Positions 1-10,940 of a stretch of DNA of 64,000 nucleotides are shown here, in pieces. The notes beneath the pieces were generated by a model. The model did not search any database. It saw only the letters and a program-made list of their open reading frames with translations, and was not told the origin of the DNA. The stretch is from Asticcacaulis machinosus (lineage in GTDB: Bacteria > Pseudomonadota > Alphaproteobacteria > Caulobacterales > Caulobacteraceae): NCBI RefSeq assembly GCF_028550435.1, contig NZ_JAQQKV010000003.1, forward strand, positions 310,001-374,000. Direction: 5' to 3'. Position 1 is the first letter of the stretch, and every line of letters begins with the position of its first letter. The translations under genes and the position numbers were made by a program.

Positions 1-105
1 GCGTCAGGTGAACGTGACTGCACGGATTTTACACGTAATCGCCGGGCAATCCGCACAATGTTCCGCTTCGAAACGTCACTATCCGAAATTTTGATTTTAT
101 ATGAA

Positions 106-137
106 GAAGGCCCGAACCCTTTAGGGGTCGGGCCTTC
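106..137 (-). terminator. Rho-independent terminator of tRNA-Thr copy 1
   Basis: A GC-rich stem (GAAGGCCCGA paired with TCGGGCCTTC) lies directly downstream of the tRNA 3' end on the minus strand. The sequence beyond it is T/A-rich. The same stem is present at copy 2. Confidence 0.75.
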
Positions 138-138
138 G

Positions 139-546
<408 letters not shown>

Positions 547-547
547 C

Positions 548-1573
<1,026 letters not shown>

Positions 1574-1600
1574 CTAAACTAAACACGCTGGACAAATTTG

Positions 1601-1642
1601 ATTAGCCGCTATAATCGGGATGATGTTATTAGGGAGGCTAAT
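1601..1642. promoter_or_regulatory. Divergent AKR/LysR control region
   Basis: Between the divergent aldo/keto reductase and LysR genes, the arms ATTAGCC (1601-1607) and GGCTAAT (1636-1642) form an inverted repeat around an A/T-rich core. This is a plausible LysR binding region. The right arm overlaps the LysR ribosome-binding site AGGGAGG, which would suit autorepression. Function is inferred. Confidence 0.4.
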
Positions 1643-1644
1643 GA

Positions 1645-2538
1645 ATGCCGACGCCCAGTTTCGACGATCTTGCCGCCTTTGCTCAGGTGGCGCGCGAACA
1701 GAGTTTCACCCGTGCGGCGGCAAAGATGGGTGTCTCACAGTCCGCTCTGAGCCAGACCGTGCGGGCACTGGAAGACCGGTTGGGCTTTCGGCTCCTGACG
1801 CGGACAACCCGCAGCGTCTCGCCGACCGAGGCGGGTGAGCGCCTGCTGCGTACGCTGGCACCGAGGCTGGAAGAAATTACGGCGGAACTTGAGGCGCTGA
1901 CGGCCCTTCGTGATCGCCCGGCCGGTACCGTTCGGATTACCGCCGGAGAACACGCGGCGGTGTCGGTTCTGGAGCCGGCACTCGCGCCCTTCCTGCGCGA
2001 CCATCCGGAGGTCAATGTCGAGATCATCGTCGACTACGGTCTGACCGACATCGTGGCGGAGCGTTTCGACGCCGGGGTCAGGCTTGGGGAACAAGTCGCC
2101 AAGGACATGATCGCGGTGCGGATCGCGCCGGACATGCGCATGGCCGTGGTGGGGTCTCCAGCCTATTTTAATGAGCGTACACGACCACAGACGCCGCAGG
2201 AGCTGACGGGCCACAACTGCATCAATATGCGTCTGCCGACCTATGGCGGATTATTTGCCTGGGAATTCGAGAAGGATGGGCGTGAGGTCAAGGTGCGGGT
2301 CGACGGGCAACTGGTCTACAACAATCTCGCCCTGCGTATTAATTCCGCGCTCGACGGTCTGGGCCTTTGCTATGTGCCCGAAGACGCGGTTTTGGTGCAC
2401 GTCGCCGAGGGCCGCCTGATCCGGGTGCTCGAAGACTGGTGCGACCGCTTCTCCGGTTATCACCTCTACTACCCCAGCCGCCGCCACTCGCCCGCGCTCA
2501 CCGCCGTGGTCGAGGCTTTGCGTTATCGGGGCCGTTGA
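1645..2538 (+). CDS. LysR-family transcriptional regulator
   Basis: A DNA-binding regulator of the LysR family, 297 residues, which is normal length. The winged helix-turn-helix is at residues 5-65 (FAQVAREQSFTRAAAKMGVS, then QSALSQTVRALE). A periplasmic-binding-protein-like effector domain begins near residue 90 (GTVRITAGEHAAV). The wording resembles the subgroup that controls neighbouring oxidoreductases and aldo/keto reductases. The start ATG follows AGGGAGGCTA. It is divergent from the reductase at 548-1558, its most likely target. The effector is unknown. Confidence 0.93.
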   Translation: MPTPSFDDLAAFAQVAREQSFTRAAAKMGVSQSALSQTVRALEDRLGFRLLTRTTRSVSPTEAGERLLRTLAPRLEEITAELEALTALRDRPAGTVRITAGEHAAVSVLEPALAPFLRDHPEVNVEIIVDYGLTDIVAERFDAGVRLGEQVAKDMIAVRIAPDMRMAVVGSPAYFNERTRPQTPQELTGHNCINMRLPTYGGLFAWEFEKDGREVKVRVDGQLVYNNLALRINSALDGLGLCYVPEDAVLVHVAEGRLIRVLEDWCDRFSGYHLYYPSRRHSPALTAVVEALRYRGR

Positions 2539-2544
2539 GGACGA

Positions 2545-2742
2545 TCAGTGGTCGGGATAATGTTCGCTGTCCTGTTTCTTTACGCCAGCATTCGGGTGCG
2601 CCACGACGATAGCTGCATATCTCCGCGCCGGATCGAAGTTGGCAGGCGGGTAAGTAAGTAGCGCAATATGCCATTTGTATACATCTGGCATTTCTTCAAA
2701 TTCGACGCCTGTTTTGGTCGTGTCAGTAGACGCCTTGTCCAC
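2545..2742 (-). pseudogene. N-terminal remnant of an alpha/beta hydrolase
   Basis: The 65-residue frame reads NFDPARRYAAIVVAHPNAGVKKQ, the N-terminal hallmark of YcjY/dienelactone-hydrolase-like alpha/beta hydrolases (PxxFDxxxKYAAIVVxHPxGGVKEQ). It stops soon afterwards at EHYPDH. The nucleophile elbow and the rest of the roughly 300-residue fold are absent, and the LysR gene ends 7 bp away. I read it as a gene fragment left by a deletion or rearrangement. A functional short protein is unlikely. Confidence 0.7.
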
Positions 2743-2905
2743 ATGGTTGTCGTGAAAATCTAAGTTGAGCCTCTTTGACGCGTTTTGATGCGAATGAGTA
2801 AGCGATAATATAACATCAGCTTATAGATAAATGCTTTGTCTGCAATTGTTTCGTATGGTCGCGTTGTTACTCTGACGGGCTTAACAAGACGTGCAGGAGG
2901 TTATT

Positions 2906-4366
2906 GTGGTTGTGAACCGAAGATTTATGCTGGCTTCAGTTGCGAGCGGGCTTATGGCCTATCCTCTGACAAACAGGGCCGCGCGCGCTCAGACCGGGAA
3001 GGTCGATGTGGTCTCCCTTTTGAAAGATCTGATCCGCTTTGATACGGTCAATGCGCCGGGCGATACGCGTTCGGTAGCTGATTATCTGAAAGTCCTGTTT
3101 AATCAGCACAATATTCCCAATGAGATTATATTGGCCCCTAATGGTAAGGCGGCCCATTTTATTGCACGGCTGAAAGGGAATGGTTCAAAACGGCCTGTGC
3201 TGATCGCCGCCCATACCGATGTCGTGCCGGCTGAGGCCGCGCGCTGGAGCGTTGATCCGTTCATGGGAGTCGAAAAGGATGGCTTTATTTACGGCCGCGG
3301 GGCGCTCGATAACAAAGGCGATGTCGCGGTGTTTGCGGCGGCCATGATCGCTCTGTCCAAGGCCCGTGGTACCCGGACACGCGATGTCATTTTTCTGGCC
3401 GAAGCGGATGAGGAGCAGGGTCAGTACAATACGGGGTGGCTGGCGCAGAACCATTGGGACAAAATTGATGCCGAGTTCTGCCTGAACGAAGGCGGACGCA
3501 CGCGGCTTGATCCAGATGGTGTCGTGCGCGAACTGACCGTATCGCGGGCCGATAAGCTGACGCTTAATCTGAGGCTTAAGACCAGCGGCCCGACCGGTCA
3601 TTCATCCCGCCCTTTGCCGCTGGATCAGACCGCCAACGGTCAATTGATCACGGCGCTTATGAAACTACAGGCGCACCAGACCGAGATTGTGTTGTCTGAA
3701 GAAACTGCAACCTATCTTAAGGCCAGTGCCAAGGTCAGTTCCCCGGAAAAGGCCGCGGCCATTAACGCGCTGCTGGCGGCCACCACTCCCGACGACAAGC
3801 TTAAGGCCAGTCAGGCCCTGCTGGCGGCTGATCAAGGAGGCTGGGGGACGGAGGGGCTGCTGCGTAATACACTGGTGATCACCATGATTAATTCAGGCAT
3901 CAAGCCAAACGTCATTCCGGGAACGGCAGAGGCCGTCATGAACGCGCGTCTGTTGCCCGGCCAAAGCGTTGAGACCTTTATCCGTGAACTGGAACAAGTC
4001 ATTGATAATCAGGCGGCACGTTTTGAAATCATCAGCACCTTGCCGCCGCAAGAAACGTTGGAGCGGTTCCGCAGGCGGTCTGCGATCAGGCCGTCATCAA
4101 TTGACACTGATCTTTTCCGGGCGATCGAGACGTCAGCCAAGGCAACCTGGCCCAAGGTCACGGTTGTACCGACCCTGCTGGTCGCTTCAACCGACGCCAC
4201 GCCGTGGCGCGAGCGCGGGGTGCCTGTCTACGGCATCGAACCCATGCCGACCGATGCCGCGTCTACAACAGGAATTCACGGCGATGATGAGCGCGTGGCG
4301 GTGGCGTCACTGAAAGCGGGCGAAGCCTTTGTGACCCGGATACTGAAAACCATCACGGCCAAATAA
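2906..4366 (+). CDS. Tat-exported M20-family metallopeptidase
   Basis: A zinc-dependent M20/M28-type exopeptidase, probably periplasmic. The start is chosen at GTG 2906, five bases after AGGAGG (2895-2900); an in-frame GTG at 2912 is the alternative. The N-terminus has a twin-arginine signal (NRRFMLASVASG). Metal and catalytic residues in this numbering are His103 and Asp105 (AAHTDVVP), Asp135 (GRGALDNKGD), and Glu169/Glu170 (EADEEQG). A dimerisation insert lies in the middle and a closing TGIHGDDE motif near the C-terminus. It follows a hydrolase remnant and precedes a convergent TBDR. The substrate could be dipeptides, carboxypeptidase substrates or acylated amino acids. Confidence 0.92.
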   Translation: MVVNRRFMLASVASGLMAYPLTNRAARAQTGKVDVVSLLKDLIRFDTVNAPGDTRSVADYLKVLFNQHNIPNEIILAPNGKAAHFIARLKGNGSKRPVLIAAHTDVVPAEAARWSVDPFMGVEKDGFIYGRGALDNKGDVAVFAAAMIALSKARGTRTRDVIFLAEADEEQGQYNTGWLAQNHWDKIDAEFCLNEGGRTRLDPDGVVRELTVSRADKLTLNLRLKTSGPTGHSSRPLPLDQTANGQLITALMKLQAHQTEIVLSEETATYLKASAKVSSPEKAAAINALLAATTPDDKLKASQALLAADQGGWGTEGLLRNTLVITMINSGIKPNVIPGTAEAVMNARLLPGQSVETFIRELEQVIDNQAARFEIISTLPPQETLERFRRRSAIRPSSIDTDLFRAIETSAKATWPKVTVVPTLLVASTDATPWRERGVPVYGIEPMPTDAASTTGIHGDDERVAVASLKAGEAFVTRILKTITAK

Positions 4367-4392
4367 AGTCCCTGCTATGTCACGCCCAAAAG

Positions 4393-4422
4393 AAAGCCTG
4401 CCGGAATGTCCGGCAGGCTTTT
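4393..4422. terminator. Hairpin after the M20 peptidase
   Basis: The stem AAAGCCTGCCGG / CCGGCAGGCTTT with a 5-base loop lies 27 bp after the peptidase stop codon. It is a likely rho-independent terminator for the plus-strand gene. Confidence 0.75.
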
Positions 4423-4487
4423 GAGCAATGGGGGAGAGGGGATGCCTATTCAGGCAGGCTCAAGTGCATGGCCCGGGGAGTAGGCCT

Positions 4488-4522
4488 TAACGGGCAGGTG
4501 TCCGAGGGCACCTGCCCGTTAA
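4488..4522. terminator. Hairpin at the 3' end of the TBDR
   Basis: A perfect 14-bp stem (TTAACGGGCAGGTG / CACCTGCCCGTTAA) sits immediately after the minus-strand TBDR stop codon. It lacks a clear T-run, so it may act as a 3' stabiliser or a bidirectional barrier. Confidence 0.6.
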
Positions 4523-4526
4523 TGGG

Positions 4527-7115
4527 CTAGTATTTCACTGACAGCTTGGCGTAGACGACCCGCCCGGCTGTGCCATAGGGGGCTATGTAAGAATAGGGCA
4601 GGGTGCCGGCATTATCGGCGCCGTTGGTGCCTGTCGCCACTGACGCCACAGTTGAGGCAATGCGCTTTTCCGGATAAGCATCAAAAATGTTGGACGCGCC
4701 TACCGTCAGGTTCACATGGTCGGTGACGGCATAGGTGACATCCAGATCGGTAACGATATCAGACTGGTAGGTCTGGATGATCGAATAGGTCGATCCGGTC
4801 TGAACCAGGGTTGTGTCATACTTACCCGCGGGCAGAAGCGCGTTGACCTGCGCCAAAGTTTTACCGGTTAGAGACACTTCCGAGACTTCACCGTAGCGGG
4901 TAGCGGTGAGTGCGACGTTGAATTTATTGCGCTTCCAGTTCAGGCCGAGGGTCTGTTTATCCTTAGGGCGTGCATCGGTCAGGGTGACCTGCTGCGTCAG
5001 ATCAAACAGGGTGGTATTGATACCGAGCGCCGTGATTTGCGGCGGCGTACCGGAAATACGGTCGATTTCAGTTTCGTTGAAATTCGCCGCAAACGTTGCA
5101 CTTAAGGCTCCCCAAGTCCCGAGGTCTTGACGGTATTGAGCGGTGAGGTCGATGCCTTCGGTCGTGGTGTCAACAGCGTTAGTCAGGAAGGTCACGCCGA
5201 CCACATCGGGCTGACCGTTGGCGGCCATGAAGGCTGATAAGGTGCCGCCCTGAAACGTGGAGGACGAAACGATCCGGTCGGTGACCTCAACCTTGTAATA
5301 GTCGATCGCGCCGGTAAAGCTGCCGAAACGGAAAACCATGCCTGCGGATACATCTTCGGATTCTTCCGGGCTTAATGGTTGGGCGCCCAGTTGCGGCGCG
5401 ACCGGATCATAGACCGAAATCCCGCGCACCCGCACCGGCAGACCGTTGATGAAGGTGACATTGGTGCGGCTGAAATAGGACTGAGCCAGAGATGGGGCTC
5501 TGAAACCCGTGCCCACTGATCCGCGCAGGGCCAGATGATCGTTGATTTCAAACCGGCTGGCCATTTTGTAATTGGTGGTCGAGCCAAAGTCGGAGAAATC
5601 CTCGTGGCGGCCGGCCGCAATCACCTGCCAGCGATCGAAGAAGGTCTTGTCCAGTTCGACATAGAGCGCTTTGGAATCGCGGCTGCCATCCAGGGCATCA
5701 TCCGGACGGATGCCGCCGCCGGGCTGAGCGCCGGCCGGTGCCGGGCGTCCGGCATTGGGGCCATCGAGAATGGGGACACCCCCAAAGGCATATGAGTCAG
5801 GTTCACCGGGTGAGGTATTGTAGTTCTCTTCACGGTATTCGAGGCCCATTGCGAATTTCAGCGGACTGGCGCCCATTTCAATTTCGCGGGTGACATCAAA
5901 GTTGAACGAGGTTTGGTCGATGGCGTACTGACCGCGATAGAAGGTGGTTTTCGAGGCTGCACCCTGCGAGACGTTGGCGGCATTTTCGTAGCCAAAGTCC
6001 TGTTGGTTTTTGCCGTAATTGACCGACAGATCCCAGCTAAAGCCAAACAGGTCATCGCCCTTGATCCCGGCGGCGGCGGCGTGGTTTTCCATCTCGATGA
6101 TCTGAAGCGGCAGGAAGCCGTCCGGATAAATAGAGCGCACGGTTTCGTCCTGACCGGCCCGACGGAAGAAATTGTAGCTATTGCCTGTGAGTTTGTTGAT
6201 GCCGCCGAAGCTATAGGCTTCGATGCCTTCGCTCACCGGCAGTTTAGCACTGAAAAACAGGGCGTTGTTGATATACTCCGGGTCGTTCGACACCCACATG
6301 TTGCGATCTATGGTCGCTTCGCGCGGATCCAGCGTGCCGTTCGATGGGGTAAGACCCGTGCCGGAACCGTAATTGGCAGACGGTGTACGGGTGCCATTTG
6401 AGCCGAAATACTGCTGGCGGGTATCGGGTGTGGCACGGTCGGTTTTGGTGTGATCCGAGTGCATGAAGGAGACGCGAAGCACGCCGTCAGTCAGGATCGG
6501 CAGGCCGTAACTTAAGCCGATATCAATGGCTTCCCCGTCGCCTTTTGAGGTTTCGCCGTAGCGGGCTTCACCCTTAAAGCCGGTCGTGTCGTCCAGCCCC
6601 AGATTGATGACGCCCGCAATGGCATCGGAGCCATATTGAGCGCCGGCGCCATCACGCAGAACTTCGACCCGCGACAGGGCAATCGACGGGATTGCATTGA
6701 TATCGTAGGCGACATCGCCGCCGCCGGTGGCCGACGTTACTCGGCGCTTACCGTTCAGCAGCAAAAGGACGTGGCCGGTCGACAGGCCCCGCAAGGACGG
6801 ATTGGCCATGAAATCATTGACGCCCGCCGCATAGTTATTGGTGATCGAAAAGCTCGGCACCAGGGTGCGCAGCTTGCCCTTAAGCTCAGGTGAGCCTACG
6901 CGCTCAAGGTCTTCCTGACGGATCAGGTCGATCGGCGTGGCCGACTGGGCGACAACCCGTCCAAAGCGCGAGCCGGTCACAACGACTTCGGTCACTTCGG
7001 AAGTTTCGGATGTGGTCTCTTGTGCGTTTGCCGATATAGTCAGGCTGCCCGTCAGGACGCCGATAATCGAAGAGGCAAGAAGTAAGCGTTTATACTCTAC
7101 AGGTCTGCGTTTCAT
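4527..7115 (-). CDS. TonB-dependent outer-membrane receptor
   Basis: A 22-stranded beta-barrel receptor that imports a ligand using TonB energy. The start is set at ATG 7115 (MKRRPVEYKR), which follows AGGGGATATACT; the open frame extends 18 codons further without a good site. A signal peptide (LLLASSIIGVLTG to ANAQ) is followed by the TonB box region EVTEVVVTGSR, a plug domain (TPIDLIRQEDLERVGSPEL to GAGAQYGSDAIAGVINL, residues about 45-175) and a barrel ending in the aromatic AKLSVKY. It has no STN domain, so it is not of the FecA signalling type. Divergent from the LysR gene at 7335, which may regulate it. The plug wording resembles iron-complex or small-molecule receptors. The ligand is unknown. 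Confidence 0.93.
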   Translation of the reverse strand: MKRRPVEYKRLLLASSIIGVLTGSLTISANAQETTSETSEVTEVVVTGSRFGRVVAQSATPIDLIRQEDLERVGSPELKGKLRTLVPSFSITNNYAAGVNDFMANPSLRGLSTGHVLLLLNGKRRVTSATGGGDVAYDINAIPSIALSRVEVLRDGAGAQYGSDAIAGVINLGLDDTTGFKGEARYGETSKGDGEAIDIGLSYGLPILTDGVLRVSFMHSDHTKTDRATPDTRQQYFGSNGTRTPSANYGSGTGLTPSNGTLDPREATIDRNMWVSNDPEYINNALFFSAKLPVSEGIEAYSFGGINKLTGNSYNFFRRAGQDETVRSIYPDGFLPLQIIEMENHAAAAGIKGDDLFGFSWDLSVNYGKNQQDFGYENAANVSQGAASKTTFYRGQYAIDQTSFNFDVTREIEMGASPLKFAMGLEYREENYNTSPGEPDSYAFGGVPILDGPNAGRPAPAGAQPGGGIRPDDALDGSRDSKALYVELDKTFFDRWQVIAAGRHEDFSDFGSTTNYKMASRFEINDHLALRGSVGTGFRAPSLAQSYFSRTNVTFINGLPVRVRGISVYDPVAPQLGAQPLSPEESEDVSAGMVFRFGSFTGAIDYYKVEVTDRIVSSSTFQGGTLSAFMAANGQPDVVGVTFLTNAVDTTTEGIDLTAQYRQDLGTWGALSATFAANFNETEIDRISGTPPQITALGINTTLFDLTQQVTLTDARPKDKQTLGLNWKRNKFNVALTATRYGEVSEVSLTGKTLAQVNALLPAGKYDTTLVQTGSTYSIIQTYQSDIVTDLDVTYAVTDHVNLTVGASNIFDAYPEKRIASTVASVATGTNGADNAGTLPYSYIAPYGTAGRVVYAKLSVKY

Positions 7116-7334
7116 AGTATATCCCCTGCTATGAAATAGCCAAAATTGGTACGCTTCGTGGTGTTTCACTCTGTTGATGTTGACTAATTGTTTGTGTCAC
7201 TCAGGTGTCGTCTTGGTTTTATCAAAACGTCATAAAAAGAGACTGCGGGAGGAAACGTAGAAACACAATTGACAGAAACGCAAAGGTCTATACCTAAATG
7301 TTATGGGTTACTGTTGTAGCTGGTGAAAACCCCG

Positions 7335-8237
7335 ATGAATATACGTCAGTTGGAGATATTCCGCGCCGTCATGATGGGCGGTTCGGCGTCGCGGGCGGCG
7401 GAGCTTCTGCAAATCACTCAGCCGGCCGTCAGTCGTGCCGTGGCGGAACTGGAGGATAATCTCGGCTTTTTCCTGTTTGACCGCGTCAAGGGTCGTCTTG
7501 TCCCTACACCCGAAGGTATTTTATTTTTCCGCGACGTGAATGACAGCTTCATTGGCCTTGATCGTATCCGCTCATCGGCGGCACGTATCCGCGATTTTGG
7601 CTTAGGGACCATCCGTATTGCCTCGCAAGCCGCCTTAGGGTCTACGCTGGTGCCACGGGCCATCCATGCCTTTCGCCAGGTTCATCCGGATGTCGCCATA
7701 ACCTTACAGGTGCTGTCGTCGGCGACGGTTCGCGACTATGTGATGTATCAGCAGTTTGATATTGGACTGGCGGCCGAAGAGGTTGATTTGTCAGGGGTTG
7801 AGCACCGTCTGTTCGGGAATTTCCGCGCCGTCTGTGCTTTGCCGCCAGGGCATGTTCTGGCGGATAAGGATATTATCCGGCCCGAAGATTTGGACGGATT
7901 ACCGTTTATCGCTTTGTCACCCGAAGACCGTCTGCGGGCGCAACTGACGACCATATTCGATGAGGCGGGCGTCAAGCCGCAGGTCGTGGTCGAAACCCCC
8001 TATGCCCTGACGGTGTGCGCCTTGGTGCTGGCGGGTGTCGGGGTCGGGATTGTAAATCTGGTGGCCGCCGAAGGCTTTCCTGAGCGTGGGCTGATCCTGA
8101 AGCCGTTTGAGCCAGAAATCTATTTCCGCTCCTACCTTTTGTTCCGGCCCGACACTCAGAAGGCGCAGGTCGTCAACCGCTTCGTCGGGGCCTTGCTCAG
8201 GGCACGCTCCTACAACCGCACGCTCATGCCCAAATAG
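7335..8237 (+). CDS. LysR-family transcriptional regulator
   Basis: A full-length LysR regulator (300 residues from ATG 7335; GTG 7323 adds four residues). The helix-turn-helix is MNIRQLEIFRAVMMGGSASR followed by AAELLQITQPAVSRAVAELE, close in wording to the NocR/OccR/LysR(lysA) branch that responds to amino acids or opines. The effector-binding domain begins near residue 90 (GTIRIASQAALGSTLVP). The gene is divergent from the TBDR at 4527-7115 across about 220 bp and is followed by a secreted lipase at 8338. It may control either or both; this is inferred from position only. Confidence 0.92.
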   Translation: MNIRQLEIFRAVMMGGSASRAAELLQITQPAVSRAVAELEDNLGFFLFDRVKGRLVPTPEGILFFRDVNDSFIGLDRIRSSAARIRDFGLGTIRIASQAALGSTLVPRAIHAFRQVHPDVAITLQVLSSATVRDYVMYQQFDIGLAAEEVDLSGVEHRLFGNFRAVCALPPGHVLADKDIIRPEDLDGLPFIALSPEDRLRAQLTTIFDEAGVKPQVVVETPYALTVCALVLAGVGVGIVNLVAAEGFPERGLILKPFEPEIYFRSYLLFRPDTQKAQVVNRFVGALLRARSYNRTLMPK

Positions 8238-8337
8238 TATAAGGTTTAGGCATAGAGTTCTGCTAATCCGGCATTTGTGTTTCTACCCGAAAGCCGACAT
8301 GGTCATCTTATCGTCACAAACGGGATAGGGGCTGACC

Positions 8338-9588
8338 ATGAAGCGCATTGCGGGAAAATTCTCTAAACTGGCTGTAATAGCTTCGCTTTTTGCGCAAGGT
8401 GCTGTCGCCCATGATGCGGTGTTGCACGCCCATACTGATATAGCTCAGGGTGATGGCCGCGTACCGGCGTTTTATAGCTGGTCGCGTCCGGTGCCCGGTC
8501 ACGAAGGCCGGATGGTAGCGATGGAGGCTCTGGAATCAAGCCTGAGCCTGAGCCAGGCCGGATCGGCTTATCGTATTCTCTATACTTCAAAGGATGGCGT
8601 GGACGGCGAAGATATCGTGGCGGTGTCCGGTGCGGTTTTCCTGCCTAAAGGCAAGGCCCCCGACGGTGGCTGGCCGGTCATTGCCTGGGCGCATGGCACG
8701 GTCGGCATGGCTGATGTCTGCGCACCGTCGCTAGCCGGGCGGTCAGCGCGTGACAATGCCTATCTCAATACGTGGCTCAAAGAAGGTTATGCCATTGTCG
8801 CCACGGATTATCAGGGGCTGGGGACACCTGGTCCGCATCCTTACGTCAATGCTCGTCCGCAGGCCTATAGTGTGCTGGACTCCATTCGTGCCGCCCAGCG
8901 CGGCTTTCCGGTTCTGTCGCCGAAAACCGTGATTGTGGGGCAGTCTCAGGGCGGTCAGGCGGCGGTGGCGGCGGCAGCCTATGCGCCGACTTACGCGCCC
9001 GAACTGGACATCCGCGGCACGGTCGCGACCGGCACGCCCTATAAATTCGGCCAGTCATTGCAGGTTGGGCCGGTCGGTGGGAAAGTCGACCCTAAGGCGG
9101 CAAAGGCGGCTGATCCGACCATCTATTACATGTTCTACGGCCTGTTAATGGCCCAGCAAACTCAGCCTGATCTCAAGGGGGCTGACATTATATCGCCCGA
9201 AGCGCTGCCACTGTTTGAGCAGGCCAAATCCGTCTGTAATACGCGCCTTGAAGCCGATATTCGCGGAGCCATGCTGACGCGCGATACTACGTTCAGAGCG
9301 CAGGCCTATAATGCCGCTATGTCACCGGTTCTGACAAAGCTGGAATATCCGCTTCTAAAATTCAAAAGCCCGCTTTTCTTAGGTATCGGCGGCAAGGATG
9401 CCGAGGTTCCTTCGTCCGCACAACTGGCTTTGGCGAAAGATGCCTGCTCTGAGGGTTCTATCGTGGTGACGAAGCTCTATCCCGAACTCAGCCATTCCGG
9501 TGCGGTCAATGGTTCACTGCCCGACAGCCTGCCGTTCGTAAAGGCCGCGTTTGAGGGCAACCCGATCATGGCGCAGTGTCCAAAGTAA
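8338..9588 (+). CDS. Secreted alpha/beta-hydrolase, secretory lipase type
   Basis: An exported lipase or esterase of the secretory-lipase family. There is a Sec signal peptide (residues 1-24, LAVIASLFAQGAVA). The oxyanion-region motif is PVIAWAHGTVG, the nucleophile elbow GQSQGGQ has Ser203, and the acid and base are probably the Asp of GGKDAEVP and the His of LSHSGAVN. The 416-residue length fits the family. The start ATG follows GATAGGGG. It stands alone between a LysR gene and a strong terminator at 9632. The substrate could be triacylglycerols, short esters or polymer-linked acyl groups. Confidence 0.87.
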   Translation: MKRIAGKFSKLAVIASLFAQGAVAHDAVLHAHTDIAQGDGRVPAFYSWSRPVPGHEGRMVAMEALESSLSLSQAGSAYRILYTSKDGVDGEDIVAVSGAVFLPKGKAPDGGWPVIAWAHGTVGMADVCAPSLAGRSARDNAYLNTWLKEGYAIVATDYQGLGTPGPHPYVNARPQAYSVLDSIRAAQRGFPVLSPKTVIVGQSQGGQAAVAAAAYAPTYAPELDIRGTVATGTPYKFGQSLQVGPVGGKVDPKAAKAADPTIYYMFYGLLMAQQTQPDLKGADIISPEALPLFEQAKSVCNTRLEADIRGAMLTRDTTFRAQAYNAAMSPVLTKLEYPLLKFKSPLFLGIGGKDAEVPSSAQLALAKDACSEGSIVVTKLYPELSHSGAVNGSLPDSLPFVKAAFEGNPIMAQCPK

Positions 9589-9631
9589 TCCTGACTGCAC
9601 GGAGTTTACCAGGGGTGGTTCTCCGGGCGGA

Positions 9632-9698
9632 CGGTAACGGCGGCGGTTCTTCCCCTTGAGCACGCCCGCCGCCGTTACCGCAATATGATTGTTTTTTT
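9632..9698 (+). terminator. Rho-independent terminator after the lipase
   Basis: Stem arms CGGTAACGGCGGCG (9632-9645) and CGCCGCCGTTACCG (9667-9680) enclose a 20-base loop. A run of seven T follows at 9692-9698. Confidence 0.75.
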
Positions 9699-9742
9699 GA
9701 AATAACGGCTCATGCTTGAGCCGAATAGTCTGAGGCCTTGAA

Positions 9743-10936
9743 ATGAAAGATTTGTCGCGCGTTGTGCATCCGCCGGAACCCAATATGGAAGGGTTCAAAT
9801 CTCTGAGCGTGCCGACGTACCGGGCCTCGACCATCGTGTTTGACGATGCCCAGGCCTATGCCAACCGCAAATATCGCGGACCGGACGGCTATACCTACGG
9901 CCTGCACGGCACGCCGACCACCAAGGCTCTGGAAGAGCAATTGACGGCCCTAGAAGGCGGCACCCGTACCGTCATAGTTCCATCAGGTCAGGCGGGCATT
10001 ACCATCGTCTTCCTGACGGTGCTGCTGCCCGGTGATCATGTGCTGATCCCCGACACGGCCTATCCGCCGGTACGCGGGTTCTGCGAGAACTACCTGAAGC
10101 CGCGCGGTATTTACTATACAGTCTATGACCCGATGATCGGGGCCGGAGTGGCCGACCTGATGCAGGGCAATACCAAATTAGTGTGGATGGAAAGCCCCGG
10201 ATCCACCACGATGGAGTTTCAGGATATTCCGGCCATCATTGCTGCCGCCCATGCCAAAGGTGCGCTGGTCGGAGCCGATAATACCTGGGCGACGCCGCTG
10301 CTGTTCAAGCCGCTGATGCATGGGGCTGATTTTGTCATGGAAGCCCTGACTAAATATGTCGGTGGCCATTCCGATATATTGCTGGGGTCGATCAGCGTGC
10401 GCGACGTCGAACTTCACCGCGCGCTTAAGGCCACGACCCGCATGATCGGGATTGGGGTTTCGCCCGATGACTGTGCGCTGGCCCTGCGTGGGATGCAGAC
10501 TATGGGCGTGCGACTTACCCATATGGGCAAGGTGTCTACCGAATTTGCCGAGCGTTTGGTTGGTTTGTCGTCGGTGGAACGTGTTCTGCATCCGTCGCTA
10601 ACGTCCTGCCCTGGACACGAATATTTCAAGCGCGATTTCGTTGGTGCCTCCGGCGTGTTTTCGGTCGTGCTGAAACCCGCAGCCAATGCCGCTGTCGATG
10701 CCGCCCTCGATACGCTTAAAACTTTTTCGATCGGGGCGTCATGGGGCGGCACGCGCAGCCTGATTGTGCCGATGGACATCCGGCCCGATCGCGTGGCCGT
10801 GCCGTGGAAAGAGGAGGGCCTGATCCTGCGCATTTCAGTTGGGCTCGAAGATCCTGCCGATCTGTGGGCTGATTTGGAGGTGCTGTTCGCACATCTCAAT
10901 GCGGCTGTGGATGCCTCAGATAGCGCGGCGGCGTGA
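9743..10936 (+). CDS. metC: Cystathionine beta-lyase (PLP-dependent)
   Basis: A cytoplasmic pyridoxal-phosphate enzyme that cleaves cystathionine (and often cystine or other sulfur amino acids) to homocysteine or a thiol, pyruvate and ammonia. The Cys/Met-metabolism fold is evident: YTYGLHGTPTTKALEEQL near the N-terminus, PSGQAG at 80-85, ADNTWATP with the cofactor Asp179, and the Schiff-base Lys204 in TKYVGGHSD. The 397-residue length is normal. It starts an operon with a polar amino-acid ABC importer only 4 bp downstream, so it probably processes an imported sulfur amino acid such as cystine or cystathionine. Confidence 0.92.
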   Translation: MKDLSRVVHPPEPNMEGFKSLSVPTYRASTIVFDDAQAYANRKYRGPDGYTYGLHGTPTTKALEEQLTALEGGTRTVIVPSGQAGITIVFLTVLLPGDHVLIPDTAYPPVRGFCENYLKPRGIYYTVYDPMIGAGVADLMQGNTKLVWMESPGSTTMEFQDIPAIIAAAHAKGALVGADNTWATPLLFKPLMHGADFVMEALTKYVGGHSDILLGSISVRDVELHRALKATTRMIGIGVSPDDCALALRGMQTMGVRLTHMGKVSTEFAERLVGLSSVERVLHPSLTSCPGHEYFKRDFVGASGVFSVVLKPAANAAVDAALDTLKTFSIGASWGGTRSLIVPMDIRPDRVAVPWKEEGLILRISVGLEDPADLWADLEVLFAHLNAAVDASDSAAA

Positions 10937-10940
10937 TCCG

